Source: Mycobacterium colombiense CECT 3035 (GTDB lineage Bacteria > Actinomycetota > Actinomycetes > Mycobacteriales > Mycobacteriaceae). Taken from it: a DNA stretch of 64,000 bases. Shown here piece after piece: positions 53,977 to 63,745 of the stretch. The stretch spans positions 2,728,001-2,792,000 of the forward strand of contig NZ_CP020821.1 of the NCBI RefSeq assembly GCF_002105755.1, read 5' to 3'. Under the pieces are notes generated by a model. It was given only the letters and a program-made list of their open reading frames with translations, searched no databases and had not been told where the DNA came from. A program made the translations under genes and the position numbers. Each line of letters begins with the position of its first letter. The stretch's first letter is position 1.

Positions 53977-54732
53977 TTACGCCGACTTGGCGCGCGCGGC
54001 GTCGTGATCGGGATGCGCGGCCAGGTAGTCGCGCAGCGCCTGGCGGCCGCGGTGGATGCGGCTGCGCACGGTGCCCAGTTTGACGCCCAGGGTTGCGCCG
54101 ATCTCCTCGTAGGACAGGCCTTCGATGTCACACAGGACGACCGCGGCACGAAATTCCGGTGGCAGCGAATCGAGCGCGGCCTGCAGGTCGGGGCCCAGCC
54201 GCGAATCGTGGTAGATCTGCTCGGGGTTGGGCTCGTCGGCGGGAACCCGCTCGTAATCCTCGGGCAGCGCCTCCATCCGGATGCGCGAGCGCCGGCGCAC
54301 CATGTCGAGGAACAGGTTCGTGGTGATGCGGTGCAACCACCCTTCGAACGTTCCCGGCTGGTAATTCTGCACCGACCGGAAGACCCGGATGAAGGTCTCC
54401 TGGGTGAGGTCCTCGGCATCGTGCTGATTGCCGGAAAGCCGGTAGGCCAGCCGGTACACCCGGTCGGCGTGCTGGCGCACCAACTCGTCCCAGGACGGCA
54501 TGGCCGCCTTATCGCCAGTCGCGTCGAACACCGCGGTCCCTTGCAGCGCGTCGGACGGCTCCACCCACTCGTCGGCGGGGAGCTCCTGCGCATGAGACAT
54601 GCTGGACGGGCTGAGAAGCGTGGTGATGATCGAGTCCTCCGAATCCGGCGTGCCAACGAGCGGCACTTCGTCACTGGCGACAACAGGTAGTTCCCAATCG
54701 GTATTCCCGGTCCAACGCCCTCCGCGATCCAT
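53977..54732 (-). CDS. sigE: ECF sigma factor SigE
   Basis: The 251-aa sigma factor (M. tuberculosis SigE 257) directs the surface- and heat-stress regulon. Region 2 (~75-145: [53 protein letters not shown]) and region 4 (~185-235: [40 protein letters not shown]) are almost unchanged. ATG 54730-54732 ([12 protein letters not shown]) is selected; a longer in-frame ATG at 54831 would cover the regulatory region. Shorter forms are also possible, since SigE isoforms are known. It heads the minus-strand stress group; rseA follows after 129 bp. Confidence 0.95.
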   Translation of the reverse strand: MDRGGRWTGNTDWELPVVASDEVPLVGTPDSEDSIITTLLSPSSMSHAQELPADEWVEPSDALQGTAVFDATGDKAAMPSWDELVRQHADRVYRLAYRLSGNQHDAEDLTQETFIRVFRSVQNYQPGTFEGWLHRITTNLFLDMVRRRSRIRMEALPEDYERVPADEPNPEQIYHDSRLGPDLQAALDSLPPEFRAAVVLCDIEGLSYEEIGATLGVKLGTVRSRIHRGRQALRDYLAAHPDHDAARAKSA

Positions 54733-54776
54733 AGGGCTACCGTCGCGTACCGGAGTATGTGCGGTATAGGAACAAT

Positions 54777-54792
54777 CTGAGCTGACCCTGAG
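54777..54792 (-). promoter_or_regulatory. Direct CTCAG repeats upstream of sigE, MprA-box-like
   Basis: Read toward sigE, CTCAG occurs twice with an 11-nt period (54788-54792 and 54777-54781), on one helical face and about 45 bp before the start. MprA, the response regulator that activates sigE in M. tuberculosis, binds loose direct repeats of this kind upstream of the gene. The assignment is by resemblance. Confidence 0.45.
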
Positions 54793-54933
54793 AAACCGTA
54801 TCGTTACCTGCGCTGTGCAGGTGATATCCATCGCACAGTGACCTTAAACGCAGCGGGAGCGTTGGGCGTGTCACCCCGATCCGATTCAGGCGCGCCTGTC
54901 GGACTGCGCGCCGAAGTGGAATACGCTGCGGGC

Positions 54934-55602
54934 ATGGACGGCACCGACGCAGAAGCCCCCGGCCAGGCAGCGCCCAGCCGGGCGGACTCACTCTTCGCGC
55001 ACGCCGAAAGCTCGATCTCGGAGGACGCGCTGTTGGCGGCCGCTCGGGAGCGGGCCGTGGACATCGGCGCGGGCGCGGTGACGCCGGCGGTGGGCGCGTT
55101 GCTGAGCCTGCTGACCAAGCTGAGTGGCGGCAAGGCCATCGCCGAAGTGGGCACCGGCGCGGGCGTCAGTGGGCTGTGGCTGTTGTCCGGCATGAGCGAC
55201 GACGGCGTCTTGACGACGATCGACATCGAGCCCGAATATCTGCGGCTCGCCAAGCAGGCGTTCACCGAGGCCGGCATCGGTCCGTCGCGCACCCGGCTGA
55301 TCGGCGGCCGCGCCCAGGAAGTCCTCACCCGGCTCGCCGACGAGTCCTATGACCTGGTGTTCATCGACGCCGACCCGGTCGACCAGCCGGACTACGTCGT
55401 CGAGGGCGTGCGACTGCTGCGCCCCGGCGGCGTGATCGTGGTGCATCGCGCCGCGCTGGGCGGACGGGCCGGTGATCCGGCTGCCCGCGACGCCGAGGTG
55501 GTCGCGGTGCGCGAGGCGGCGCGGCTGATCGCCGAGGACGAGCGCCTCACCCCGGCGCTGGTGCCACTCGGCGACGGCATCCTGGCCGCCGTTCGCGACT
55601 GA
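54934..55602 (+). CDS. SAM-dependent O-methyltransferase (Rv1220c homologue)
   Basis: The 222-aa protein resembles the catechol O-methyltransferase-like family 3 enzymes. [18 protein letters not shown] (~72) is the SAM-binding motif [18 protein letters not shown] (~97) motif II, and [16 protein letters not shown] (~143) supplies a metal-binding Asp. [16 protein letters not shown] is the post-III segment. The substrate is unknown. The ATG at 54934 has TACGCT 6 nt upstream, marking a leaderless start; the open frame further upstream runs into the sigE control region. It is divergent from sigE and followed by a terminator-like hairpin. Confidence 0.9.
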   Translation: MDGTDAEAPGQAAPSRADSLFAHAESSISEDALLAAARERAVDIGAGAVTPAVGALLSLLTKLSGGKAIAEVGTGAGVSGLWLLSGMSDDGVLTTIDIEPEYLRLAKQAFTEAGIGPSRTRLIGGRAQEVLTRLADESYDLVFIDADPVDQPDYVVEGVRLLRPGGVIVVHRAALGGRAGDPAARDAEVVAVREAARLIAEDERLTPALVPLGDGILAAVRD

Positions 55603-55668
55603 TTTCCGCCGCCCTTCCTTATTTCCCTTCCGCATTCCCCTTTGGCCTGACGTATCGCCTTCGGCCTT

Positions 55669-55692
55669 GACCACGCCGTTTTCGGCGTGGTC
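55669..55692 (+). terminator. Hairpin terminator after the methyltransferase gene
   Basis: A perfect 9-bp stem (55669-55677 GACCACGCC and 55684-55692 GGCGTGGTC) with a 6-nt loop lies 67 bp after the stop. It is followed by CGCATCTTTATG, only weakly T-rich, as is usual in mycobacteria. Confidence 0.6.
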
Positions 55693-55725
55693 CGCATCTT
55701 TATGAATTCTTGACGCGCGTCGCAC

Positions 55726-55772
55726 TTGACCGCGCACTGAACGTGCGTTTAGTGTCCTGAACATGCGTTCAG
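55726..55772 (+). promoter_or_regulatory. Promoter and double operator of the TetR/ABC exporter operon
   Basis: TTGACC (55726-55731) and TAGTGT (55750-55755) are 18 nt apart; the -10 ends 7 nt before the ATG, so the mRNA is probably leaderless. Two palindromes with a 20-bp period overlay it: CTGAACGTGCGTTTAG (55737-55752, near-perfect) and CTGAACATGCGTTCAG (55757-55772, CTGAAC/GTTCAG arms, containing the start codon). This is the expected layout for TetR autoregulation. Confidence 0.75.
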
Positions 55773-56401
55773 CCGACTTGACCGCAGCCGCCCGGATCCG
55801 CGACGCGGCCATCGAACAGTTCGGCGAGCACGGGTTCGGCGTCGGGCTGCGGGCCATCGCCGATGCCGCGGGGGTGAGCGCCGCCCTGGTCATCCATCAC
55901 TTCGGCTCCAAGGACGGCCTGCGCAAGGCGTGCGACGACTACATCGCCGAAGAGATCCGCGACACCAAGTCGGAGACGATCAAGTCCAACGACCCGGCCA
56001 CCTGGTTCGCGCGACTCGCCGAGATCGAGGAGTTCGCCCCGATGACGGCCTACCTGGTGCGCAGCATGCAGACCGGCGGTGACCTCGCGAAGATGTTGTG
56101 GCGCAGTATGATTGACAACGTCGAACAATACATGGAAGAGGGCGTGCGGGCCGGGACGATAAAGCCGAGCCGCGATCCGAAGGCCAGAGCCAAGTATATC
56201 GGCATCACCGGAGGCGGAGCTCTCCTGCTCTACATCCAAATGCACGACACACCAACCGATCTGCGTGCGGTCCTGCGCGACTACGCCCGGGACATGATCC
56301 TGCCGGCCCTCGAGATCTACACGGACGGCCTGATGGTCGATCGCACCATGTACGACGCATTCCTGGCAGCTGAAGATCAAGGAGAATCTGATGCCAACTG
56401 A
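55763..56401 (+). CDS. TetR-family repressor of an ABC exporter (Rv1219c homologue)
   Basis: The 212-aa protein equals Rv1219c in length. The helix-turn-helix lies at ~25-50 ([20 protein letters not shown]). The helical C-terminal domain (~70-205) includes [20 protein letters not shown] and would bind a hydrophobic ligand. Rv1219c represses the Rv1218c-Rv1217c efflux genes in M. tuberculosis. The ATG lies inside the downstream operator palindrome, so repressor binding would block initiation directly. The 3' end overlaps the ATPase gene by 11 bp. Confidence 0.93.
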   Translation: MRSADLTAAARIRDAAIEQFGEHGFGVGLRAIADAAGVSAALVIHHFGSKDGLRKACDDYIAEEIRDTKSETIKSNDPATWFARLAEIEEFAPMTAYLVRSMQTGGDLAKMLWRSMIDNVEQYMEEGVRAGTIKPSRDPKARAKYIGITGGGALLLYIQMHDTPTDLRAVLRDYARDMILPALEIYTDGLMVDRTMYDAFLAAEDQGESDAN

Positions 56402-57344
56402 AAACGCCACCGGTGTCGCACCCATCGAGATCCGCGGGCTCACCAAAAATTTCGGTGCGGTGCGGGCGCTGGACGGCCTGGACCTCACGGTAAGGGAAGG
56501 CGAAGTCCACGGGTTCCTCGGGCCCAACGGCGCCGGGAAGTCGACGACCATCCGCATCCTGCTGGGCCTGGTCAAGGCCGACGGCGGCAGCGTGCGACTG
56601 CTCGGCGGCGACCCCTGGACCCAGGCCGTCGCACTGCATCGCCACATCGCCTACGTCCCAGGCGATGTCACGCTGTGGCCGTCACTGACCGGCGGTGAGA
56701 CCATCGACCTGCTGGCCCGCATGCGGGGCGGCATCGACAAGAAGCGCCGCGCCGAGCTGATCGAGCGTTTCGACCTGGATCCGCACAAGAAGGCGCGCAC
56801 GTATTCGAAGGGCAACCGCCAGAAGGTCTCGCTGATCTCGGCGTTCTCCTCGCACGCCAGGCTGCTGCTCCTGGACGAGCCCAGCAGCGGGCTGGACCCG
56901 TTGATGGAGAACGTGTTTCAACAGTGCGTGGCGCAGGCCCGCGACCGGGGTACGACGGTGTTGCTGTCCAGCCACATCCTGGCCGAAACGGAGGCGCTGT
57001 GCGAACGGGTGACGATCATCCGCGCCGGCAAGACCATCGAAAGCGGTTCGCTGAACTCCATGCGGCACCTGAGCCGCACCTCGATCAAGGCCGAAATGAC
57101 CGGTGATCCGGGCGATCTCAGGCGCATCAAGGGTGTCGAGGACGTCACCGTCGAGGGCAACACGCTGCGCGCCCAGGTGGACAGCGAGAGCCTGGGCGAG
57201 CTCATCCGCGTGCTCGGCGATGCCGGGGTGCGCAGCCTGGTCAGCCAGCCGCCGACCCTCGAAGAGCTTTTCCTGCGCCACTACGACACGTCCGGCGGCG
57301 ACGGCCGGCACGGACGCGACGCGGCAAAGGTGTCGCTGTCATGA
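56391..57344 (+). CDS. Multidrug ABC exporter ATPase (Rv1218c homologue)
   Basis: The 317-aa protein (Rv1218c 311) has Walker [11 protein letters not shown] (~45), signature-like [15 protein letters not shown] (~140), Walker [14 protein letters not shown] (~162) and [11 protein letters not shown] (H-loop, ~197). The C-terminal extension is typical of DrrA-type exporters. With the permease it is linked in M. tuberculosis to efflux of pyrroles, pyridones and other inhibitors. AAGGAG sits about 8 nt before the ATG, within the TetR 3' end. The stop overlaps the permease start (ATGA). Confidence 0.94.
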   Translation: MPTENATGVAPIEIRGLTKNFGAVRALDGLDLTVREGEVHGFLGPNGAGKSTTIRILLGLVKADGGSVRLLGGDPWTQAVALHRHIAYVPGDVTLWPSLTGGETIDLLARMRGGIDKKRRAELIERFDLDPHKKARTYSKGNRQKVSLISAFSSHARLLLLDEPSSGLDPLMENVFQQCVAQARDRGTTVLLSSHILAETEALCERVTIIRAGKTIESGSLNSMRHLSRTSIKAEMTGDPGDLRRIKGVEDVTVEGNTLRAQVDSESLGELIRVLGDAGVRSLVSQPPTLEELFLRHYDTSGGDGRHGRDAAKVSLS

Positions 57345-58984
57345 GCACCACCACGCTGGACCGACCCTTCGCCTCGGCATCGCCTGCGCCACTTCAGAGT
57401 TCAAGCTTCTCCGGAACGCTCGCGATGCTGCGGCTCTACCTGCGCCGCGACCGCGTCTCGATGCCGCTGTGGGTGCTGCTGCTGTCGGTGCCGCTGGCCA
57501 CCGTGTACGTCGGCAGCATCGAGAAGGTCTACCCCACCGCGCCCGCCCGCGCCGGGTTCGCGGCCTCCATCATGGCCAGCCCGGCCCAGCGCGCGCTCTA
57601 CGGCCAGGTGTACAACGACAGCCTTGGCGCCGTGGGCATTTGGAAGGCCGGCATGTTCCACGTGCTGATCGCGGTGGCCGTCATCCTCACGGTGATCCGG
57701 CATACCCGCGCCGACGAGGAGAACGGTCGGACCGAATTGGTGGACTCGACCGCGATCGGCCGCTACGCCAGCCTGAGCGCGGCGCTGCTGCTGTCGTTCG
57801 GAGCATCCATCGCGACCGGCGCGATCGGCGCGGCCGGCCTGTTGAGCACCGACGTCCCGGCCGCCGGGTCGCTGGCCTTCGGGGCGGCGCTGGCCTGCTC
57901 CGGCCTGGTGTTCACCGCCGTCGCCGCGGTGACCGCGCAGCTGTCGCCGAGCGCCCGGTTCGCCCGCGGTGCCGCGTTCGCGGTGCTGGGCGCCGCGTTC
58001 ACCCTGCGCGCCGTCGGCGACGCCGGCGACGGCACCCTGTCGTGGCTCTCCCCGCTGGGGTGGTCGCTGCAGGTCAAACCGTATGCGGGCGACCGCTGGT
58101 GGGTGCTGGTGCTGCACCTGGTGACCACGGCCGCGTTGACCGTGCTCGCCTACCGGCTGCTCGCCGGCCGCGACGTCGGCGCCGGGCTGATCGCGGAACG
58201 GCCAGGCCCCGGCAGCGCCGCGCCGTCGCTGGGCAACGTGTTCGGGCTGGCCTGGCGGCTGGACCGCGCCGCACTGCTGCTCTGGACCGTGGGGTTGTGC
58301 CTGTATGGCCTGTTGATCGGCAGCGTGGTGCACGGCATCGGCGACGAGCTGGGCGGCAGCGGCGTGGCGCGCGACATCGTGGCACGGATGGGCGGCACCA
58401 GCGCCCTCGAGCAAGCGTTCATCGCCGTCGCGTTTTCGATGATGGGCATGGTTGCCGCCGCGTTCGCGGTGTCGCTCACGTTGCGGCTGCACCAGGAAGA
58501 GTCGAGCCAGCGCGCCGAAACGGTGCTTGCCGGCGCGGTGTCGCGAACCCGCTGGCTGGCAAGTCATTTGGTGACCGCACTCGCCGGATCCGCGGCGGCG
58601 ATGCTGGCCAGCGGCCTGACCGCGGGTGTCGTCTACGGCATCGCGGCCGGCGATGTCGGCGCCAAGCTGCCGATGGTCGTTGCCAGCGCGGCCGTCCAAC
58701 TGCCCGCCGTGTGGTTGTTGTCGGCCGTGACGGTTTGCGTGTTCGGCTTCGCGCCGCGCCTGACGCCGGCGGCCTGGGGCGTGCTGATCGGTTTCGTCGC
58801 CCTGTACCTGATCGGATCGTTGGCTGGTTTTTCGCAGTGGCTGCTCGACCTGGAACCCTTCGCGCACATTCCGCGGATCGGTTCAGATTTCACAGTCGTA
58901 CCACTGTTATGGCTACTCGCCATGGACGTAGGGTTGATGGTTCTGGGTGCCATGGCTTTTCGGCGCCGCGATCTCCGCTGCTAG
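57341..58984 (+). CDS. Multidrug ABC exporter permease (Rv1217c homologue)
   Basis: The 547-aa membrane protein (Rv1217c 548) has about 12 predicted helices in two six-helix halves, each half ABC2-type. The junction is near residue 290 ([20 protein letters not shown]). It forms the channel for the preceding ATPase. Translation is coupled by the ATGA overlap at 57341-57344. No frameshift is seen despite very high GC content. Confidence 0.93.
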   Translation: MSTTTLDRPFASASPAPLQSSSFSGTLAMLRLYLRRDRVSMPLWVLLLSVPLATVYVGSIEKVYPTAPARAGFAASIMASPAQRALYGQVYNDSLGAVGIWKAGMFHVLIAVAVILTVIRHTRADEENGRTELVDSTAIGRYASLSAALLLSFGASIATGAIGAAGLLSTDVPAAGSLAFGAALACSGLVFTAVAAVTAQLSPSARFARGAAFAVLGAAFTLRAVGDAGDGTLSWLSPLGWSLQVKPYAGDRWWVLVLHLVTTAALTVLAYRLLAGRDVGAGLIAERPGPGSAAPSLGNVFGLAWRLDRAALLLWTVGLCLYGLLIGSVVHGIGDELGGSGVARDIVARMGGTSALEQAFIAVAFSMMGMVAAAFAVSLTLRLHQEESSQRAETVLAGAVSRTRWLASHLVTALAGSAAAMLASGLTAGVVYGIAAGDVGAKLPMVVASAAVQLPAVWLLSAVTVCVFGFAPRLTPAAWGVLIGFVALYLIGSLAGFSQWLLDLEPFAHIPRIGSDFTVVPLLWLLAMDVGLMVLGAMAFRRRDLRC

Positions 58985-58991
58985 GAGCGTG

Positions 58992-59666
58992 ATGAAAACC
59001 GGTATCAGGGTAACGGCGACCTCCCTCTCGGGCATCCTCTCCTGGATTTTGATCCTCCTGCTGCCGGCCGGCACCCTGCACTACTGGCAGGCGTGGCTCT
59101 TCATCGCCGTGTTCACGGTGGCCACCATCGTTCCCACCGTCTACCTGGCCCGCGCCAATCCCGCGGCGCTGCAGCGCCGCATGCGTGCGGGCCCGCGCGC
59201 CGAACCCCGCAAGGCGCAGAAGTTCATCATCGCCGGGTCGTTCGTGGGCCTGTTCGCGACGATGGTGTTCAGCGCGCTCGACCATCGGTTCGGCTGGTCG
59301 TCGGTGCCGCCGTGGCTGTCGGTGCTCGGGGACGTGCTGGTGGCGACGGGCCTCGGCATCGCCATGCTGGTGATCGTCCAGAACAGTTACGCCGGCGCCA
59401 CGGTCACGGTGGAAAGCGGCCAGACGGTCGTGTCCGACGGCCTCTACCAATTCGTGCGCCACCCGATGTACGTCGGCAATGTGATCATGATGATCGGTAT
59501 CCCCCTGGCGCTCGGCTCGTACTGGGGATTGCTCTTCATCATCCCGGGCGCCGTGGGGCTGACGCTGCGCATCCTGGACGAGGAAAAGCTGCTGCTGCGG
59601 GAATTGCCCGGTTACCGCGAGTACACCGGCCGCGTGCGCCACCGGCTGGTGCCTTACGTCTGGTAG
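58992..59666 (+). CDS. Isoprenylcysteine carboxyl methyltransferase-family protein (Rv1216c homologue)
   Basis: The 224-aa protein equals Rv1216c. Five or so membrane helices are followed by the ICMT/PEMT signature GLYQFVRHPMYVGNVIMMIG (~153-172) and DEEKLLLRELPGYREYTGRV (~196), which bind S-adenosylmethionine. It probably methylates a lipid or membrane-bound acceptor. ATG 58992 has TAGGAG about 6 nt upstream; the open frame before it overlaps the permease end and is not used. It is the last gene of the TetR-ABC group. M. tuberculosis has Rv1215c and PE14 after it; neither is here. Confidence 0.9.
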   Translation: MKTGIRVTATSLSGILSWILILLLPAGTLHYWQAWLFIAVFTVATIVPTVYLARANPAALQRRMRAGPRAEPRKAQKFIIAGSFVGLFATMVFSALDHRFGWSSVPPWLSVLGDVLVATGLGIAMLVIVQNSYAGATVTVESGQTVVSDGLYQFVRHPMYVGNVIMMIGIPLALGSYWGLLFIIPGAVGLTLRILDEEKLLLRELPGYREYTGRVRHRLVPYVW

Positions 59667-59688
59667 CCACCCGACCGCCGCTTAGCGT

Positions 59689-59705
59689 GTCGGCCTGCGG
59701 CCGAC
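59689..59705 (+). terminator. Hairpin between the convergent ICMT-like and glgC genes (plus-strand side)
   Basis: A perfect 7-bp stem GTCGGCC/GGCCGAC with a 3-nt loop lies 22 bp after the plus-strand stop. It has no T-tract. Confidence 0.4.
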
Positions 59706-59820
59706 TGCATGGGCGCCTTGTGTTCGAAACACGTTCCGGCGCACCATCTTTCGCGCGGGCCGTACCCGAGGACGTCGAGTGGTTCGTCGCCTTCGACGGT
59801 CCTACGACTACCACCGCGAT

Positions 59821-59839
59821 CGGCCCGCCGCGCGGGCCG
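59821..59839 (-). terminator. Hairpin downstream of glgC
   Basis: A 7-bp stem CGGCCCG/CGGGCCG with a 5-nt loop lies 14 bp beyond the glgC stop on the minus strand. It has no T-tract. The rest of 59667-59852 shows no gene. Confidence 0.4.
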
Positions 59840-59852
59840 CATCGTCGCCGGG

Positions 59853-61067
59853 CTAGATCCAGACGCCCTTGCCCACGGCGACGACACCGCCGGCGCTGAT
59901 CGCGAAGCGCTCGCGGTCCTTCTCCAGATCCACGCCCACCATCTCGCCCGGGCCGACCACGACGTTCTTGTCCAGGATCGCGTGGCGCACCACCGCACCG
60001 CGGCCGACGCGGGCGCCGGGCATGATCACGCTGCCCTCCACGATCGCGCCGTCGTCGACCACCACGTTGGACGAGAGCACCGAGTTGCGCACCGAGGCCG
60101 CCGAGATGATGCTGCCCGCGCCCACCACCGACTCCTGCGCGGAGCCGCCGTTGACGAACTTGGCCGGCGCCAGGTTCTCCGACTCGCCGCGGATCGGCCA
60201 GCGCTTGTTGTACAGGTTGAACACCGGATGCACGGACACCAGGTCCATGTGGGCGTCGTAGAACGCGTCCAGCGTTCCGACGTCCCGCCAGTAGGCGCGG
60301 TCACGATCGGTGGCGCCGGGCACCTCGTTGTCGTTGAAGTCGTACACCGCGGCCATCCCGTCGTCGACGAGTCGCGGGATGATGTCGCCGCCCATGTCGT
60401 GATCGGAATGGTCGTCGTCGGCGTCCGCGCGGATCGCGTCGATGAGCACCTTGGTGGTGAAGATGTAGTTGCCCATCGACACGAACGTCTGCTCGGGATC
60501 GTCCGGGGTGCCCGGCGGATCCAGTGGCTTCTCCACGAACTTGCGGATGCGGCCCGACTCGTCGGAGTCGATGCAGCCGAACGCGGTGGCTTCGCCGCGG
60601 GGCACCCGGATGCCGGCCACCGTCGCGCCCGCGCCGCTGTCGATGTGGAACCGGACCATCTGCTCGGGGTCCATCCGGTACACGTGGTCGGCACCGAAAA
60701 CCACGATGTAGTCGGGGTCTTCGTCATAGATCAGGTTGAGCGACTGGTAGATCGCGTCTGCCGAGCCGGTGTACCAGCGCGGGCCGAGCCGCTGTTGGGC
60801 CGGCACCGGGGTGATGTACTCCCCGGCCAGGCCGGACAACCGCCAGTTCTGCGAAATGTGACGGTCCAGTGAATGCGACTTGTACTGGGTGAGAACGCAG
60901 ATGCGCAGATACCGGGCATTGACGAGGTTGGACAGGACGAAGTCGATCAGTCGGTAGGCGCCCCCGAAGGGAACCGCGGGCTTGGCACGGTCCGCGGTCA
61001 GCGGATACAGCCGCTTGCCCTCACCGCCGGCCAGGACGATCCCCAGCACGTGTGGCGCTTCCCTCAT
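59853..61067 (-). CDS. glgC: Glucose-1-phosphate adenylyltransferase GlgC
   Basis: The 404-aa protein equals M. tuberculosis GlgC. It makes ADP-glucose from glucose-1-phosphate and ATP, the donor for maltose-1-phosphate and alpha-glucan synthesis. [20 protein letters not shown] is the nucleotidyltransferase loop, [14 protein letters not shown] follows, and RKFVEKP carries the sugar-phosphate Lys. The C-terminal left-handed beta helix (~290-404) is allosteric. The ATG at 61065-61067 has TAGGTT 7 nt upstream on the minus strand, so the mRNA is probably leaderless. It is divergent from glgM, which uses its product. Confidence 0.96.
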   Translation of the reverse strand: MREAPHVLGIVLAGGEGKRLYPLTADRAKPAVPFGGAYRLIDFVLSNLVNARYLRICVLTQYKSHSLDRHISQNWRLSGLAGEYITPVPAQQRLGPRWYTGSADAIYQSLNLIYDEDPDYIVVFGADHVYRMDPEQMVRFHIDSGAGATVAGIRVPRGEATAFGCIDSDESGRIRKFVEKPLDPPGTPDDPEQTFVSMGNYIFTTKVLIDAIRADADDDHSDHDMGGDIIPRLVDDGMAAVYDFNDNEVPGATDRDRAYWRDVGTLDAFYDAHMDLVSVHPVFNLYNKRWPIRGESENLAPAKFVNGGSAQESVVGAGSIISAASVRNSVLSSNVVVDDGAIVEGSVIMPGARVGRGAVVRHAILDKNVVVGPGEMVGVDLEKDRERFAISAGGVVAVGKGVWI

Positions 61068-61227
61068 GCTGACAAACCTATCGGCCGTTGCGAAGGGCTG
61101 CCAGGGGGAAGGGGTGATTGACGAAGTTCTGTGGGGCTGTCTGTCAAGGTATTTGGCCGCACACGCCGCGAAGATTGTGGCGAACCCGACTCGCGGCGGG
61201 GCCCGTCGCCGAACTACCGTTCGGGGT
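61068..61227. promoter_or_regulatory. Divergent glgC-glgM promoter region, both leaderless
   Basis: On the minus strand TAGGTT (61075-61080) ends 7 nt before the glgC ATG. On the plus strand TACCGT (61215-61220) ends 7 nt before the glgM ATG. Neither gene has a Shine-Dalgarno sequence. No shared operator is evident in the 160-bp gap. Confidence 0.6.
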
Positions 61228-62391
61228 ATGCGGGTGGCGATGATGACGCGGGAGTACCCACCGGAGGTCTACGGCGGAGCGGGAGTACACGTCACCGAAC
61301 TCGTCGCCCAGCTGCGCCGGCTGTGCGCGGTCGACGTGCATTGCATGGGCGCACCGCGCCCGGGCGCCTACGTGCACCAGCCTGACCCGCGGCTGCAGGG
61401 CGCCAACGCGGCGATGACGACGCTGTCGGCCGACCTGATGATGGCCAATGCGGCGTCGGAGGCCAGCGTGGTGCATTCACACACCTGGTACACCGGCATG
61501 GCGGGGCATCTGGCCGCGCTGCTCTACGGGGTTCCGCACGTCTTGACCGCACACTCGCTCGAGCCGCTGCGCCCGTGGAAGGCCGAGCAACTCGGCGGGG
61601 GCTACCGGATCTCGACCTGGGTCGAGCAGACCGCCGTGCTGGCCGCGGACGCCGTCATCGCGGTCAGCTCCGCGATGCGCGAGGACGTCCTGCGCGTCTA
61701 TCCCGCACTGGATCCCAGCGCCGTACACGTCATCCGCAACGGCGTCGACACCGAAGTCTGGTACCCGGCGGGGCCGGTGCAAAGCGGATCGATACTGACC
61801 GAACTCGGCGTCGATCCGTCCCGGCCCATCGTGGTGTTCGTGGGCCGGATCACGCGACAGAAGGGGCTGGCGCACCTGGTGGCCGCCGCCCACCGGTTCA
61901 GCCCGGAGGCACAGGTGGTGTTGTGCGCGGGCGCCCCCGACACCCCGGAGATCGCCGAGGAGATCCGCGACGCCGTGACCGCGTTGTCAAACAGCCGCAC
62001 CGGGGTGTTCTGGATCAGGGAGATGCTGCCCATTGGGGAGCTACGCGAAATCCTTTCGGCGGCAGCAGTTTTCGTATGTCCGTCGGTATACGAGCCGTTG
62101 GGCATCGTGAATTTGGAGGCGATGGCCTGCTCGACGGCGGTGGTGGCTTCCGACGTCGGCGGCATCCCGGAGGTGGTGGCCGACGGGATGACCGGAACGC
62201 TGGTGCATTACGACCCGGACGACGCGCAGGGCTATCAGACCGGATTGGCCGAAGCGGTCAACGAGTTGATCGCCGACCGCGGTAAAGCGCAGCGCTATGG
62301 CACGGCGGGGCGCCGGCGCTGCGTCGAAGAGTTCTCCTGGGCCCACGTCGCCGAGCAGACCCTGGAGATCTATCGGAAGGTGTGTGCGTAG
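61228..62391 (+). CDS. glgM: Alpha-maltose-1-phosphate synthase GlgM (formerly GlgA)
   Basis: The 387-aa GT4-family enzyme equals Rv1212c. It transfers glucose from ADP-glucose to glucose-1-phosphate to give maltose-1-phosphate, which GlgE uses for alpha-glucan. The N-terminal [20 protein letters not shown] has the glycine-rich donor loop. The C-terminal domain has [20 protein letters not shown] and [20 protein letters not shown], the EX7E motif. ATG 61228 is fixed by TACCGT 7 nt upstream and by homology; the frame is open further upstream but non-coding. A terminator-like hairpin follows the stop. Confidence 0.95.
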   Translation: MRVAMMTREYPPEVYGGAGVHVTELVAQLRRLCAVDVHCMGAPRPGAYVHQPDPRLQGANAAMTTLSADLMMANAASEASVVHSHTWYTGMAGHLAALLYGVPHVLTAHSLEPLRPWKAEQLGGGYRISTWVEQTAVLAADAVIAVSSAMREDVLRVYPALDPSAVHVIRNGVDTEVWYPAGPVQSGSILTELGVDPSRPIVVFVGRITRQKGLAHLVAAAHRFSPEAQVVLCAGAPDTPEIAEEIRDAVTALSNSRTGVFWIREMLPIGELREILSAAAVFVCPSVYEPLGIVNLEAMACSTAVVASDVGGIPEVVADGMTGTLVHYDPDDAQGYQTGLAEAVNELIADRGKAQRYGTAGRRRCVEEFSWAHVAEQTLEIYRKVCA

Positions 62392-62392
62392 C

Positions 62393-62415
62393 GCCGCCGA
62401 CATCCGTTCGGCGGC
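62393..62415. terminator. Hairpin between convergent glgM and the Rv1211-like gene
   Basis: A perfect 8-bp stem (62393-62400 GCCGCCGA, 62408-62415 TCGGCGGC) with a 7-nt loop starts 2 bp after the glgM stop and 6 bp from the opposite stop. It is probably bidirectional. Confidence 0.6.
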
Positions 62416-62420
62416 AAGCC

Positions 62421-62594
62421 CTAGCTGGAGCTCGTGACGCCCTTGAGTTCGTCACCAAGGGCAGCCGCCTCGTCGGGCGTCAGCTCGACGACCAGTCGAC
62501 CGCCTCCCTCAAGTGGTACCCGCATCACGATGCCGCGCCCCTCCTTTGTTGCTTCCAGAGGACCGTCTCCGGTCCGGGGCTTCATCGCCGCCAT
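62421..62594 (-). CDS. DUF3117 small protein (Rv1211 homologue)
   Basis: The 57-aa protein is highly conserved in actinobacteria: MAAMKPRTGDGPLEATKEGR, then a MRVPLEGGGRLVVEL beta hairpin and TPDEAAALGDEL. No function is established; M. tuberculosis Rv1211 has been described as calmodulin-like, which the sequence does not obviously support. The ATG at 62592-62594 has GGAGGGAG 7 nt upstream, a strong ribosome-binding site; longer starts are not conserved. Upstream to 62760 is non-coding and includes a run of seven C at about 62704-62710. Confidence 0.88.
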   Translation of the reverse strand: MAAMKPRTGDGPLEATKEGRGIVMRVPLEGGGRLVVELTPDEAAALGDELKGVTSSS

Positions 62595-62760
62595 CGAGTG
62601 CTCCCTCCAGGTTCGAGCTGGCCCGCCCGTGCGGACCTGGTCGGCACCGAGCATGCCCCGCCAGCGAACTTCAAGCCATGCCCGGCATCGAACTGCCTTG
62701 TCACCCCCCCATTGTTCCCTATCCAGGTCATCACTTGTACAAAGACCCACAACTGTGTGC

Positions 62761-63342
62761 TCAGCGGGCAGCGGCGGGCACCCAGCAACCGCGGATATGG
62801 TCATCGACCATGCCGGTCGCCTGCATCAGCGCATAGGCGGTGGTCGGGCCGACGAACCGGAAGCCGCGCCGCTTGAGTTCACGGGCCATGGCCTTCGATT
62901 CGTCGGTGGCCGAGGGGATTTCGGACGGGTCGGCCGGCCGGGACCGCGGCGACGGCGCAAACGACCACAGCAGATCCGCCAGGTCCGCCGGAGTTCCCAG
63001 TTCGGCGGCCGCCCGGGCGTTGGCGATCGTCGACTCAATCTTGGCGCGGTTGCGCACGATTCCCTGATCCGCCATCAGCCGCTGCACGTCGGCGTCGGTG
63101 TACTCGGCGACGGCGGCGATGTCGAACCCGGCGAACGCACGCCGGAAATTCTCCCGTTTCCGCAGGATGATCAGCCATGACAGGCCACTTTGAAAGGCTT
63201 CCAGACTCATCCGCTCGAACAACGCGACCCCGTCGCGCACCGGTTGACCCCATTCGCGGTCGTGGTAGTCGCGGTACAGCTCGAAATCGGGTCCCGGTCG
63301 CACGGTCGCCCAGCTGCAGCGAACCAGCTCGTCTTCACTCAC
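62761..63342 (-). CDS. tagA: 3-methyladenine DNA glycosylase I
   Basis: The 193-aa enzyme excises 3-methyladenine from alkylated DNA. The zinc-snap residues of TagI enzymes are present: Cys near 9 (RCSW), His near 27 (YHDREWG), and the C-terminal DDHIRGCW with His and Cys. GLSWLIILRKRENFRRAF is the signature helix-hairpin-helix region. The GTG start overlaps the stop of the DivIVA-like gene (GTGA, 63339-63342). M. tuberculosis TagA has 204 aa. Confidence 0.95.
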   Translation of the reverse strand: MSEDELVRCSWATVRPGPDFELYRDYHDREWGQPVRDGVALFERMSLEAFQSGLSWLIILRKRENFRRAFAGFDIAAVAEYTDADVQRLMADQGIVRNRAKIESTIANARAAAELGTPADLADLLWSFAPSPRSRPADPSEIPSATDESKAMARELKRRGFRFVGPTTAYALMQATGMVDDHIRGCWVPAAAR

Positions 63343-63686
63343 ACTGAGTCCTGACGATCCTCACCGTCGTCCGGTTCCCCGGGCTCGCCCTCGGCCTCCT
63401 GCCCGGCGTGCACCGCGGCCAGCTGGCCGCGCAGCGCCTCCAGCTCGCGCGCGAGCCGATCCAGCACCCAGTCCACCTCACTGGTCTTGTAACCGCGCAG
63501 GACCTGGGTGAACTTGACGGCGTCGACGTCGGAGCCGGTCACCCCGAACGCGGGCAGCACGGTGGCCGTCGTCCCCCGGGGCAGGGGCGGCAGCTGCTCG
63601 CCGCGACCGAACAACAGGCTGGCCGCGCCGAACAGGACGATCGCCACCAGCACCAGGACCACCAGGTACAGCAACACCAACGCCAC
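63339..63686 (-). CDS. DivIVA-domain membrane protein (Rv1209 homologue)
   Basis: The 115-aa protein has one N-terminal membrane helix (ALVLLYLVVLVLVAIVLFGA). A short linker leads to a DivIVA-like segment (VDAVKFTQVLRGYKTSEVDW followed by VLDRLARELEALRGQL), a coiled-coil motif that typically targets curved membranes or septa. The acidic C-terminus is variable. Its role is unknown, though polar or septal localisation is plausible. GTG 63684-63686 opens the frame. It is translationally coupled to tagA. Confidence 0.85.
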   Translation of the reverse strand: MALVLLYLVVLVLVAIVLFGAASLLFGRGEQLPPLPRGTTATVLPAFGVTGSDVDAVKFTQVLRGYKTSEVDWVLDRLARELEALRGQLAAVHAGQEAEGEPGEPDDGEDRQDSV

Positions 63687-63745
63687 GTGATCGATACTGC
63701 CCTATGCCACCGACACGGTGACGTTCAGCGTGAGCGCGCCGGGGC

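Noticed and set aside
59667..59852. Remnant of Rv1215c or PE14 between the ICMT-like gene and glgC
   Set aside because: No frame in the 186 bp resembles either protein; only two small hairpins are visible.
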